A stretch of 9,676 nt of DNA from Methanobrevibacter ruminantium (GCF_016294135.1 NZ_JAEDCO010000048.1:1-9676), one strand, 5' to 3'. Counted from the first letter of the stretch, positions 1 to 6,469 are shown. Made by a program: numbers and translations. Notes: a model not told the origin generated them from the letters alone.

Positions 1-45
1 AAATCAAGTTTAATACCTAAAAACATTATAAATAACTATTCCAGA

Positions 46-1386
46 TTAAATCAAGCTTAAAAGACCTAAAGAGACTACAATCAAAATCAATGTTGATATT
101 GAATCTGTAAGGCTTGTAGACAATGGAATGACAATATTATCCGGATCAAGGCCTCTTCTATATGAAATGGTAGATATATAGAAGACTACAAGCAACATGA
201 TTAGAATCAAGACCATACCTGCAATAAGGCTTATCAATATTGATTGAAGGTATCCGACACCAATGTTATTGAAAGCTATTGTTGAGGATTCAGCCAAGAA
301 TCCAATTAAAGGATACATTACAATAGCTAATGTCACAATAGCTATGAAGTTTTCCATAGTGTGCTTTTTAGGTCTCAATACCGGGTCGATTAAACCGGAG
401 TGAAGACCTGAAGACAATCTTGCACCTAAGATACTTACCAAACCGCCACTTTCACCAGAGAACAATGGAACCAATGTAAGCAATGTTTGGTTCTTTAGGA
501 GTGTGCTGAGTGAATTGTTCAATATTCCACCAGCAACGGTTCCCAATATGGAACAGCCGAACAGAACTGGAGTGGATTGCCTAACTATATACCTTACCTC
601 ATTGTCAGCTGTGTATCCTGAAATCAATGAGACAAGTGTAATCAATATGATGATGGCAAACAATACCATCTTGACGATCGGGTCAAAGCCAATTAGATTG
701 ACAATCAAGACACTTAAAATGATTGCAGGCAAGGTGAAGAAGTCTCCTACAGCTGCAATGAAAGGTGTTGTGATGTTATCTGGGTCCCAACCCCCTTCAA
801 AACTCTTAAGTGAAATGAACATTGTAATAGGAAGCATGATGACTGTTGATATCAATCCAGCGATGAATGAAATCAATACAAAGTCAAATAGGCTTATGCT
901 TGGGAAATTGAATAATATGCAGATTACCTTTGCAATGGCTCCAAGCAAGACTGAAAGGACCATAGTCAAGATAATTGAAGCTGTAATGTTTTCATCCAGA
1001 AGGTCTGACCTTTTGAATTCTGGAGATATTGTACCGATGTGGAGGTGAGTGCTTAATCTTGATCCGAAGGACCCAAAGATGTTTCCTCTCATTCCAATAG
1101 CTCCTGGAATGATTACCATAAGGCCAGGATAGGTCTGGAGGAAGAATTCCATGTTTCCTAAAATGATACCTGCACACAAGTCACCTACAGCACAAATGGA
1201 AAGGGCAATTAGGCTTTCCTTCAAAACAGAATCAGTGTCAGCTAAAAATTCTCTTATGTAGCTTAGAAAACGTGCTGGAAGTGAAACAATGAACTTTACA
1301 GCATTGAATAAAAATAGAATAATGCTAACAACCAATGTGATGAGAGATTCCCCAAATTGACGTACCATCTTCATTAGACTTTTCAA
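46..1386 (-). CDS. MgtE-type Mg2+/divalent cation transporter, two tandem MgtE domains, no CBS domain
   Basis: Polytopic membrane protein predicted to carry Mg2+ or another divalent cation across the cytoplasmic membrane. From the TTG start it has 446 residues and contains two homologous MgtE membrane units, about 60-255 and 265-446. Matching motifs occur in each half: GMRGNIFGSFGSRL near 98 and GESGGLVSILGARL near 311, then DPDN at 201 and at 414. A downstream acidic residue, D215 and D428, sits where MgtE channels keep their essential pore aspartate. Bacterial MgtE has one such unit, dimerises, and carries N-terminal cytoplasmic N and CBS domains. Here the two units are fused, as in SLC41-like proteins, and only an amphipathic or hydrophobic stretch of about 50 residues precedes them. 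No Mg2+-sensing CBS domain is visible. The PhoU-RCK_C gene lies just upstream on the same strand and is a plausible regulator. The fold family is clear; the exact ion is inferred. Confidence 0.9.
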   Translation of the reverse strand: MKSLMKMVRQFGESLITLVVSIILFLFNAVKFIVSLPARFLSYIREFLADTDSVLKESLIALSICAVGDLCAGIILGNMEFFLQTYPGLMVIIPGAIGMRGNIFGSFGSRLSTHLHIGTISPEFKRSDLLDENITASIILTMVLSVLLGAIAKVICILFNFPSISLFDFVLISFIAGLISTVIMLPITMFISLKSFEGGWDPDNITTPFIAAVGDFFTLPAIILSVLIVNLIGFDPIVKMVLFAIIILITLVSLISGYTADNEVRYIVRQSTPVLFGCSILGTVAGGILNNSLSTLLKNQTLLTLVPLFSGESGGLVSILGARLSSGLHSGLIDPVLRPKKHTMENFIAIVTLAIVMYPLIGFLAESSTIAFNNIGVGYLQSILISLIAGMVLILIMLLVVFYISTISYRRGLDPDNIVIPLSTSLTDSISTLILIVVSLGLLSLI

Positions 1387-1400
1387 CTGGTTCACCTCCT
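1386..1400 (-). promoter_or_regulatory. Shine-Dalgarno site that decides the mgtE start (TTG, not GTG)
   Basis: Reading the minus strand, AGGAGGTGA occupies 1400-1392, followed by the 5-nt spacer ACCAG and then TTG at 1386-1384. The in-frame GTG at 1395-1393 is part of the Shine-Dalgarno element itself and so cannot be spaced correctly from it. The next in-frame ATG, at 1374, is about 20 nt from the core GGAGG, which is too far. TTG is therefore the best-supported start. Confidence 0.75.
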
Positions 1401-1453
1401 ATCATCATAGTGTCACATCCATACATATTAAATAAATAATTTAATTGAAATCA

Positions 1454-1529
1454 AATTCATATAAACTCTAAAAATACACAAACAATAAAGATCAATTCAT
1501 ATAAACTCTAAAAATACACAAACAATAAA
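1454..1529 (-). repeat. 36-bp tandem duplication with a TATA-like box in each copy, upstream of mgtE
   Basis: Two identical 36-bp copies lie at 1454-1489 and 1494-1529 with a period of 40 bp. The 4 bases between them are GATC. Read on the minus strand, each copy contains AGTTTATATGAA, an archaeal TATA-like element, near 1458-1465 and 1498-1505. The proximal TATA would place a transcript start near 1435 and a leader of about 45-50 nt before the mgtE Shine-Dalgarno site. The distal one would start about 40 nt further up. The block may act as a doubled promoter for mgtE. It could equally be a recent slippage duplication in the T-rich terminator zone behind the PhoU-RCK_C gene. Confidence 0.7.
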
Positions 1530-1540
1530 TCAAAATTGAA

Positions 1541-2149
1541 TTAATCGTCATCGATAAATTCTTCAATATTTCCTAAATCTTCTAAATGCATTTCTCCATC
1601 TGCTAATTTTTCAATAATTTCAGTTCCTGTTTCGGATCCTTTAGCAATCAAAACATCTCCTGCAAGGATAACAGTGTTTTTGTCAGGACCATAAATCCAG
1701 GAATCCCCACGTCTGATGGAAATGATTCTCATACCGGTACGGTTGAGCAATAGCAATTCTCCTAAGGATTGGTTTGTTAAAGCAGAGCTTTCCTCAACAT
1801 TTACACGAATGATGTTCCTTTCGGATTCTTCCATAACCATTTTGAATACAAGGTGTGGTTCGAATCCCTTTAATGTCAAGTCAGCTAAATCCTTTGCAGC
1901 GTTTCCCATGGATTCAGCAGCTTCTGCAATCTCAAGCAATGTAGTCAATTTTTCTGCATCCTCAAGTGAACGGGCAGCTACAAGAGATTGCTTCTTTATT
2001 TCATAATTCATGCTGTTGAGTCTGTTTTCAAGGGTCAATACCTCTTCTGCTGCAGCTTTGTTGTTGAATAAAACAGCAGAATAAGCCAAATCAACCATTA
2101 ATTCCGACATGTCTTTCATTTCAATTAAAATATCTTTTACACTTGGCAT
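1541..2149 (-). CDS. PhoU-like helical domain fused to RCK_C (TrkA_C) ligand-binding domain; likely transport regulator
   Basis: A soluble 202-residue protein with two parts. Residues about 5-105 form a helical PhoU-like bundle (MKDMSELMVDLAYSAVLF, then EVLTLENRLNSMNYEIKKQ). Residues about 112-185 form an RCK_C/TrkA_C domain, recognised by GMRIISIRRGDSWIYGPD followed by NTVILAGDVLIAKGSETG. RCK_C domains bind small ligands and gate or regulate K+ and other ion transporters. PhoU domains bind metal clusters and regulate transporters. No membrane segment is present, so it acts in the cytoplasm, probably on a partner. The next gene on the same strand encodes a CBS-less MgtE transporter, the obvious candidate partner. 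The ATG at 2149 is preceded by GAAGGT about 9 nt upstream. The C-terminus is acidic (EEFIDDD). Domains are clear; the partner and ligand are inferred. Confidence 0.85.
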   Translation of the reverse strand: MPSVKDILIEMKDMSELMVDLAYSAVLFNNKAAAEEVLTLENRLNSMNYEIKKQSLVAARSLEDAEKLTTLLEIAEAAESMGNAAKDLADLTLKGFEPHLVFKMVMEESERNIIRVNVEESSALTNQSLGELLLLNRTGMRIISIRRGDSWIYGPDKNTVILAGDVLIAKGSETGTEIIEKLADGEMHLEDLGNIEEFIDDD

Positions 2150-2196
2150 TTTTAAAACCTTCTTTAATTAATATGTAATAAATAAGCATAATTCGC

Positions 2197-2206
2197 AATA
2201 TAAGTT
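2197..2206 (-). promoter_or_regulatory. Probable TATA box of the PhoU-RCK_C gene
   Basis: On the minus strand, AACTTATATTG lies about 50 nt before the ATG at 2149. That predicts a transcript start near 2175 and a leader of about 25 nt containing the GAAGGT ribosome binding site. The region 2150-2236 holds nothing else recognisable. Other AT-rich matches nearby make this tentative. Confidence 0.4.
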
Positions 2207-2236
2207 AAAAATTCAAATAAAAAATCAAATTAAAAT

Positions 2237-3373
2237 TTATTTTAAAGTTTTCAATAGACATTCACGTCTCAATTTCAATAATTCCATATGCTTTATTTTC
2301 AAATCGTTCTTATCTTCCAAAATGTCTTCAAGTCCTTTTCTTACAGCCTGACATGGCTCTTCAAGATGAATCCAGTCACAATGTTGACAGCTCCATACAT
2401 CCTTGTCCTTGATCCATTCACCGCCTGTCAATCCATCAGCACATGGATAGAAAGGACAATAACAGAAATCACATGCCTCCAATTCCTTATGGCATGGCAA
2501 ATATTCGCAATCATAGTCAAGACCCTTAGGTGTCTCGTCCTTCAAGTACCTTTCAAAGAAATCAATGTTTTGTGAAATGAACTTAGGCTTGACCACATAG
2601 TCAGATGAAGTTACCATATAATCCTCAAGCCTGTAAGTCAACTTGTTTCCTATAATCAAAGTGGAATTCTCTATAATGTTATCCTCATTGATCTCATTGA
2701 ACTTTGAGATTTCATATCTATAGCCATCATTCACAATGCCAACCAATAATTCATTGCTGAAGTCATCCATGACTTCCTTCAAGATATTGAAATTGCATTT
2801 ATCGCCATTTTCGCCAATTGGATTATGAATAAATAAAACAAAGTCATTCTTTAAGGCAAACTTAATCTTATTTCTAAGCTCTTTGTCTGATACAAGATGG
2901 TTGTTCAAGTCAATAGCTACAAAATCATTCAATGGAGCTCCCAATACAGCTGAACTGTAATCTATTGGAGAAACAGCTGGATAAATCTTCAATTCAATAT
3001 CACTATGTTTTGAACTCATTTGAATCAGAAGATTGGCTATACCATAAATGTTTCTCTTGTTGGAGCAGATTAGAGCCACATTGTTGTCTTGAGACCTTGA
3101 AATGGCCAATTCTATCTTCAAGTAAGATTCCTCAAGTTTGGAATAGATATCGCCAGTCTCGTCAATAGACTCTGACTCATCCAAACCAATGCTTACTTCA
3201 TTTTGCTCTTCTAAGCCATTGGCAATGATTTCCTTATCTTTAATATATGTATCCAAATCGCTTAAGTCAATATTATCATAATTGACTATGATATCTGCTT
3301 CAATTATGGCATTAAATACATTTACAGTAATGTTTCCTATATCAGAACCCATGCTAATAAGATTAATCATCAT
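2237..3373 (-). CDS. CbiH-like (cobalt-precorrin C17-methyltransferase family) protein with degenerate SAM motifs and C-terminal cysteine-rich domain
   Basis: Residues 3-262 align by eye with CbiH/CobJ tetrapyrrole methylases over the whole fold. Matches include a GAPLNDFVAIDLN stretch near 145, FVLFIHNPIGENG near 178 (CbiH FxxxFYNPRS), LIIGNKLTYR near 239 and YMVTSSDYV near 252. Two hallmark motifs are altered. The N-terminal GxGPG loop reads SMGSDIGNIT (7-16), and the SSGDxGIYGMA motif reads CSNKRNIYGIA (103-113). SAM binding and catalysis are therefore doubtful. An acidic insert lies at about 55-82. Residues 289-341 form a cysteine-rich small domain with nine Cys (289, 294, 301, 304, 306, 311, 329, 332, 341), likely binding metal or an Fe-S cluster. 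A charged helix ends the protein. No other cobalamin genes are adjacent. GGTGAT directly abuts the first ATG, so the second ATG at 3370 may be the true start. Fold confident, function not. Confidence 0.8.
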   Translation of the reverse strand: MMINLISMGSDIGNITVNVFNAIIEADIIVNYDNIDLSDLDTYIKDKEIIANGLEEQNEVSIGLDESESIDETGDIYSKLEESYLKIELAISRSQDNNVALICSNKRNIYGIANLLIQMSSKHSDIELKIYPAVSPIDYSSAVLGAPLNDFVAIDLNNHLVSDKELRNKIKFALKNDFVLFIHNPIGENGDKCNFNILKEVMDDFSNELLVGIVNDGYRYEISKFNEINEDNIIENSTLIIGNKLTYRLEDYMVTSSDYVVKPKFISQNIDFFERYLKDETPKGLDYDCEYLPCHKELEACDFCYCPFYPCADGLTGGEWIKDKDVWSCQHCDWIHLEEPCQAVRKGLEDILEDKNDLKIKHMELLKLRRECLLKTLK

Positions 3374-3420
3374 ATCACCTTTTTAGGGACCTTCTGTTAT
3401 TGTTTTTATCTTTTGAAAAT

Positions 3421-3432
3421 CTTTAATAAATA
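3421..3432 (-). promoter_or_regulatory. Possible TATA box of the CbiH-like gene
   Basis: On the minus strand, TTATTTATTAAAG lies about 50-60 nt before the ATG pair at 3373/3370, a spacing compatible with a transcript start near 3400 and a leader of about 27-30 nt. The stretch 3374-3457 is very AT-rich, so alternatives exist. Confidence 0.3.
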
Positions 3433-3437
3433 ATTGA

Positions 3438-3457
3438 TTTAGCTAAAAATAGCTAAA
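3438..3457 (-). terminator. Inverted repeat directly after the Ser/Gly-rich gene; hairpin terminator or operator
   Basis: The arms TTTAGCT and AGCTAAA (7 bp each) are separated by 6 nt, starting at the base after the stop codon at 3458. On the minus strand it is followed by the T-rich TCAATTATTTATTAAAG. It could end the upstream transcript or, since it sits just before the TATA-like element of the CbiH-like gene, serve as a binding site. No long T-run follows, so the terminator call is weak. Confidence 0.4.
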
Positions 3458-4258
3458 CTAAAATAAATAGAATAAAGGTGCTAATAGCTCGCTTGTAGGT
3501 TCAGTGGAACCTCCAGATGAACCGCCAGAAGATCCGCCATCAGATGAGGAACCTCCAGATGAGCCACCAGATGAACCGCCAGAAGATCCTCCGCCAGATG
3601 AGGAACTAGATCCTGAATCAGAGGAACTGGAACTGGATGAACTGGAACCACTAGAGCTTGAACTAGAGCTTGAGCTACTACTTGAACTTGACTTGTACTT
3701 TGAGCTGGAACTTGATTTGGAACTGGAATTGCCTTCATCCAATATGGAATAGCTATTGTCATCAGCATCAAATATTTTCAAGATGGAATCAACCTTCAAT
3801 GTATCCAACTTAACTTCAATACCATTTATTGTGTGTTCAGCAGTAGCTGTAGCAATGATCTTATAATCAGGTTCACCATTAATGATGATTGAACCGGATT
3901 TTCCACTAGGCTTGGAATAACCGAAAGCGGTTACGGTTACATTGAACTCCTCCTTGTCAGTGTCATCTACAGTTGTGACGGTCATGTTCTCTACATTGAC
4001 CCCATCGACATCCGCCACCTCTGAGAGCTTATCAGCCAATTCAAATTTATTTGTAACATTTACATTGTCCGGATCTTTAATGAGCAATCCGCCAACATTG
4101 TCAGGACTGAAAAATGAGGTTACAGTGCTGACTTGCATATTTATTAATTCTCCTGGATCAGGAACTTCTCCAGTTGCTAAAGTATAGGAACTGAAAAGTC
4201 CTATTTCAAAAAATACAACAAATAACAATATGATAACTATTATTCTTGAAATTTTCAT
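3458..4258 (-). CDS. Secreted or membrane-anchored protein of unknown function with Ser/Gly-rich C-terminal tail
   Basis: Not recognised as any family. The 266-residue product starts with a hydrophobic segment (residues 5-27, KISRIIVIILLFVVFFEIG) that looks like a signal peptide with possible cleavage after TLA at 28, or a signal anchor. Residues about 30-172 look like a folded, mostly beta domain with sequence such as NVTVTAFGYS and GSIIINGEPDYKIIATATAE. N-x-T sites occur at 67, 91 and 106, consistent with surface glycosylation. Residues 178-251 are almost only Ser, then Ser-Ser-Gly-Gly repeats. The last 15 residues are TEPTSELLAPLFYLF. No C-terminal transmembrane anchor is present. The other two frames close within about 10 codons past the repeat, so no lost domain is evident. 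The start ATG has only a weak site (AAAGGG) upstream. Role unknown; extracytoplasmic location is inferred from the N-terminus. Confidence 0.8.
   Translation of the reverse strand: MKISRIIVIILLFVVFFEIGLFSSYTLATGEVPDPGELINMQVSTVTSFFSPDNVGGLLIKDPDNVNVTNKFELADKLSEVADVDGVNVENMTVTTVDDTDKEEFNVTVTAFGYSKPSGKSGSIIINGEPDYKIIATATAEHTINGIEVKLDTLKVDSILKIFDADDNSYSILDEGNSSSKSSSSSKYKSSSSSSSSSSSSSSGSSSSSSSSSDSGSSSSSGGGSSGGSSGGSSGGSSSDGGSSGGSSGGSTEPTSELLAPLFYLF
3506..3727 (-). repeat. Low-complexity Ser and Ser-Ser-Gly-Gly coding repeat
   Basis: The tract encodes a run of 14 Ser, a run of 9 Ser, and then repeats of Ser-Ser-Gly-Gly. The Ser part mixes AGT, AGC, TCA, TCT and TCC codons, so it is not a simple microsatellite. 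The Gly part has near-exact 12-bp units of the type TCATCTGGNGGN. It is an extended, disordered or glycosylated-stalk type tail and a likely site of length variation. Confidence 0.85.
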
Positions 4259-4302
4259 TTTTATACCCTTTATGAATTAATTTTTAAATTGTTTTAAATT
4301 AT

Positions 4303-4313
4303 CTTTTTATAAG
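4303..4313 (-). promoter_or_regulatory. TATA box of the Ser/Gly-rich protein gene
   Basis: On the minus strand, CTTATAAAAAG lies about 50 nt before the ATG at 4258. It predicts a transcript start near 4282 and a short leader of about 25 nt. Confidence 0.5.
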
Positions 4314-4480
4314 CAAATCTTTCTATATTTCATCACAAGACTTATACTTTTCATTGGCTTCAATAAGCTTTAAATGTGATGAAGATATATTGTTAGTATC
4401 TTATAATGATATAGTTTATATTATTTATATATAATAAGATTATCGAAAAATAATGCAATATAGATTATTTTATTAACAAT

Positions 4481-4498
4481 AAAAAGATAATATAAATA
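4481..4498 (+). promoter_or_regulatory. Probable promoter (BRE plus TATA box) of polB
   Basis: A purine-rich AAAAAGATAA is followed by TATAAATA at 4491-4498. A transcript would start near 4521, giving an untranslated leader of about 75 nt before the ATG at 4596. That is long for this kind of archaeon. Other AT tracts nearby make the exact box uncertain. Confidence 0.45.
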
Positions 4499-4595
4499 TA
4501 ATATTGAATCAAAAATATTAACGAATGTAATGGAACTGTTTCAAGAAAGCAAAATCTTAATGATATGAGATGGTTTTGCCAAAATAAAGGAAGTA

Positions 4596-6422
4596 ATGAA
4601 CATGACTGCTGAAATTCTAATTAAATTTGCGAGGAAAGGGATAATATTATCTCCAGAGGCTTATGATTTAATTAAAAACTCTAAAAATCCTATAAATTTA
4701 AGTTCAGAAATTATCGTGAAATTGAAAAGCGGAAATTATTCTAAAGATATGGTTCCAGTTGATGTTGACACCATAATGAAAATGGAAGGGCTCAATTTAG
4801 AAATGAAAAGCCCTGTTAATGATGAAAAGCCTAAATCAATTGAAAAGCCACCACATATACAAGAAAAACCACTGGAGACTAAAGCTCCAACAAACAAGCC
4901 AGATGGTATTGAGGCTAAAAAACCTGAAATGAAAGAAGAAACAGGCAAAAAAATTGAAAAACCTCAAGCTACACCGGAAAAAGGCATTGTACTTGAAAAA
5001 CCTAAAACTACAGAAGAAAAAGGTATCGGGCTTAATGAACCTAAAGCTGAAGAAAAGCCTAAGGAAGAAATTGAGCCTAAAGTAAATCCTGGCTATGCCA
5101 GTGAACATGTAGTTAAGATTGAAGATGCTGAAGTTTCAAAAGAGGTTGAAGTGAAATATAAAAGAAACTTGACCGAATCAAAAGTGAGCTTTGACAAATT
5201 CAAGGTCCTGAAAGACACAAGCAACAAATCATACACTAGCGGGGAGATTAGAAATCTAATCGATTACTTCCAAAACAGATACAAAAAATTATCTGGAATA
5301 TTGGAAAAAAGGCCAGAACTTAGAACCTGGCAAAAGATCAATGAAATCACTGAAAACCAGACTGACTTGAACCTAATCGTAATGATTACAGACATCAGAA
5401 GCACTAAAAACGGCCATTATCTCATTGAAGTGGAAGACGATACAGGTTCCTTGCCTATTTTAGTAAGCAAGGATAATGATGAGCTCATAAGAGCTGCAAG
5501 AAACCTGATGAGAGATGAAGTGATTGGTGTCATTGCACAAAAGAGAGCTGGCCAAAGTGAAAACCAATTGGCAATTTGCCAAAATCTAATTGATCCTGAT
5601 GTTCCAAGAAAGGATAGAAAAGAGGTTGATTTCGGTACTGTATTCACTTCAGATATTCACATAGGAAGTTCTACATTCCTTGAAGATGCATTTGTCAGAT
5701 TCACCAAATGGCTTAATGGTGACTATGGTAACGAAGAGCAAAGGGAAATGGCTAATAACGTTAAGTATATGATTATCGGTGGAGATATTGTAGACGGAAT
5801 CGGTGTTTATCCAAATCAGGATAAGGAATTGGCCATTAAGGACATTACAGCCCAATATGATGAGGCAGCTCGTTTGGTTGGTGATATCCGAAGTGACATT
5901 AAAATCATCATCACTCCTGGAAACCACGACGCTTCAAGAGTTGCAGAGCCACAGCCTGCTGTTCCTGAAAAGTATGCTAAATCATTATACAAGCTAAATA
6001 ACGTTGAATTCCTCTCAAATCCTAGTACAGTAAGCTTGGATGGCCTTGAAGTATTGATTTACCATGGAAGAGGCATAGATGACATGGTGATGGGATCAAA
6101 TGACTTTTCACATGAACGCAATGACCTCGTAATGAAGGAATTCCTAAGAAAAAGACATTTGGCTCCATTGTATGGTGAAAGAACCCCACTTGCTTCAGAG
6201 CTTGAGGATCACTTGGTTATTGATAGGGTACCTGACGTATTGCATACAGGCCATGTTCATATTAACACCTATGCAAACTATAATGGAATTCACTGTATAA
6301 ATTCAGGTACTTTCCAGACTCAAACAGAGTTCCAGAAAATTTACAACATCGTGCCAACACCTGCAGAGGTTCCTATCATTGATGTAGGTGGAAATTACAA
6401 GCAATTGAAATTCATTGATTAA
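4596..6422 (+). CDS. polB: DNA polymerase D (DNA polymerase II) small subunit DP1
   Basis: DP1 is the 3'-5' exonuclease subunit of the archaeal replicative polymerase PolD and pairs with the large DP2 subunit. The 608-residue length is typical of the family. Residues 1-60 form a small helical N-terminal domain. Residues about 70-170 are a Lys/Glu/Pro-rich flexible linker with repeated EKP units. An OB-fold domain spans roughly 210-345 (ITDIRSTKNGHYLIEVED near 264). A calcineurin-like phosphoesterase domain fills 346-608. All metal-site motifs are intact: SDIH (D353, H355), GGD (D397), GNHD (443-446), YH (H490) and GHVH (H553, H555). The nuclease is therefore predicted active. The ATG at 4596 is preceded by AAAGGA with normal spacing; a second ATG two codons on (4602) is less well placed. 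DP2 is not in this window. Identification is firm. Confidence 0.95.
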   Translation: MNMTAEILIKFARKGIILSPEAYDLIKNSKNPINLSSEIIVKLKSGNYSKDMVPVDVDTIMKMEGLNLEMKSPVNDEKPKSIEKPPHIQEKPLETKAPTNKPDGIEAKKPEMKEETGKKIEKPQATPEKGIVLEKPKTTEEKGIGLNEPKAEEKPKEEIEPKVNPGYASEHVVKIEDAEVSKEVEVKYKRNLTESKVSFDKFKVLKDTSNKSYTSGEIRNLIDYFQNRYKKLSGILEKRPELRTWQKINEITENQTDLNLIVMITDIRSTKNGHYLIEVEDDTGSLPILVSKDNDELIRAARNLMRDEVIGVIAQKRAGQSENQLAICQNLIDPDVPRKDRKEVDFGTVFTSDIHIGSSTFLEDAFVRFTKWLNGDYGNEEQREMANNVKYMIIGGDIVDGIGVYPNQDKELAIKDITAQYDEAARLVGDIRSDIKIIITPGNHDASRVAEPQPAVPEKYAKSLYKLNNVEFLSNPSTVSLDGLEVLIYHGRGIDDMVMGSNDFSHERNDLVMKEFLRKRHLAPLYGERTPLASELEDHLVIDRVPDVLHTGHVHINTYANYNGIHCINSGTFQTQTEFQKIYNIVPTPAEVPIIDVGGNYKQLKFID

Positions 6423-6436
6423 TTATTTTCAAAATC

Positions 6437-6469
6437 AGCTATTTTAAAAAATAGCTCTTCACTTTTTTT
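6437..6469 (+). terminator. Hairpin plus T-run after polB
   Basis: AGCTATTTT (6437-6445) and AAAATAGCT (6448-6456) form an inverted repeat 15 bp after the polB stop, and a T-run follows at 6463-6469. This fits transcript termination. The core TATTTTAAAAAATA could instead be a TATA box for the aldolase gene at 6497, with a predicted transcript start near 6473. Confidence 0.5.

Larger units (their letters stand above)
4259..4595. other. 337-bp AT-rich divergent intergenic region
   Basis: This gap separates two divergent genes. It holds a TATA box for each direction (4303-4313 minus, 4491-4498 plus), further TATA-like AT tracts around 4414-4437, and a widely spaced inverted repeat TTCATCACA (4329-4337) / TGTGATGAA (4375-4383). 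No open reading frame with a convincing start site and no recognisable RNA gene was found. The inverted repeat could bind a regulator or be chance in such AT-rich DNA. Confidence 0.6.

Noticed and set aside
1..60. 13-bp near-direct repeat (AAATCAAGTTTAA at 1-13, AAATCAAGCTTAA at 48-60) as an attachment site
   Set aside because: One copy overlaps the end of mgtE, no integrase or tRNA is nearby, and such AT-rich near-matches are expected by chance.
503..1048. Plus-strand ORF of 181 codons opposite mgtE
   Set aside because: It lies fully inside the clearly conserved transporter gene on the other strand, has no ribosome binding site, and its translation resembles no family.
1454..1529. Two-repeat CRISPR remnant
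   Set aside because: The copies are separated by only 4 bp, so there is no spacer, and there are no cas genes or further repeats.
3504..3752. Plus-strand Pro/Glu/Asp-rich ORF (PPDEPPED-type repeats)
   Set aside because: It is the antisense reading of the Ser/Gly repeat of the secreted protein; repeat composition alone keeps the frame open.
3481..3771. Minus-strand ORF in another frame over the same repeat
   Set aside because: It is another shadow of the Ser/Gly tract; there is no start site, and the sense frame has a signal peptide and a coherent domain.
3458..4258. DUF1002-type or other known secreted family for the Ser/Gly-rich protein
   Set aside because: The N-terminal domain was compared from memory with YpuA/DUF1002 and no shared motif pattern was found, so no family is assigned.
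4375..4395. C/D box small RNA suggested by GTGATGA
   Set aside because: A box-C-like motif is present but no CTGA box D or D' follows at a suitable distance on either strand.
4836..5108. Minus-strand Phe/Arg-rich ORF opposite the DP1 linker
   Set aside because: It is the antisense of the Lys/Glu/Pro-rich linker in polB, has no start signal, and its composition is an artefact.
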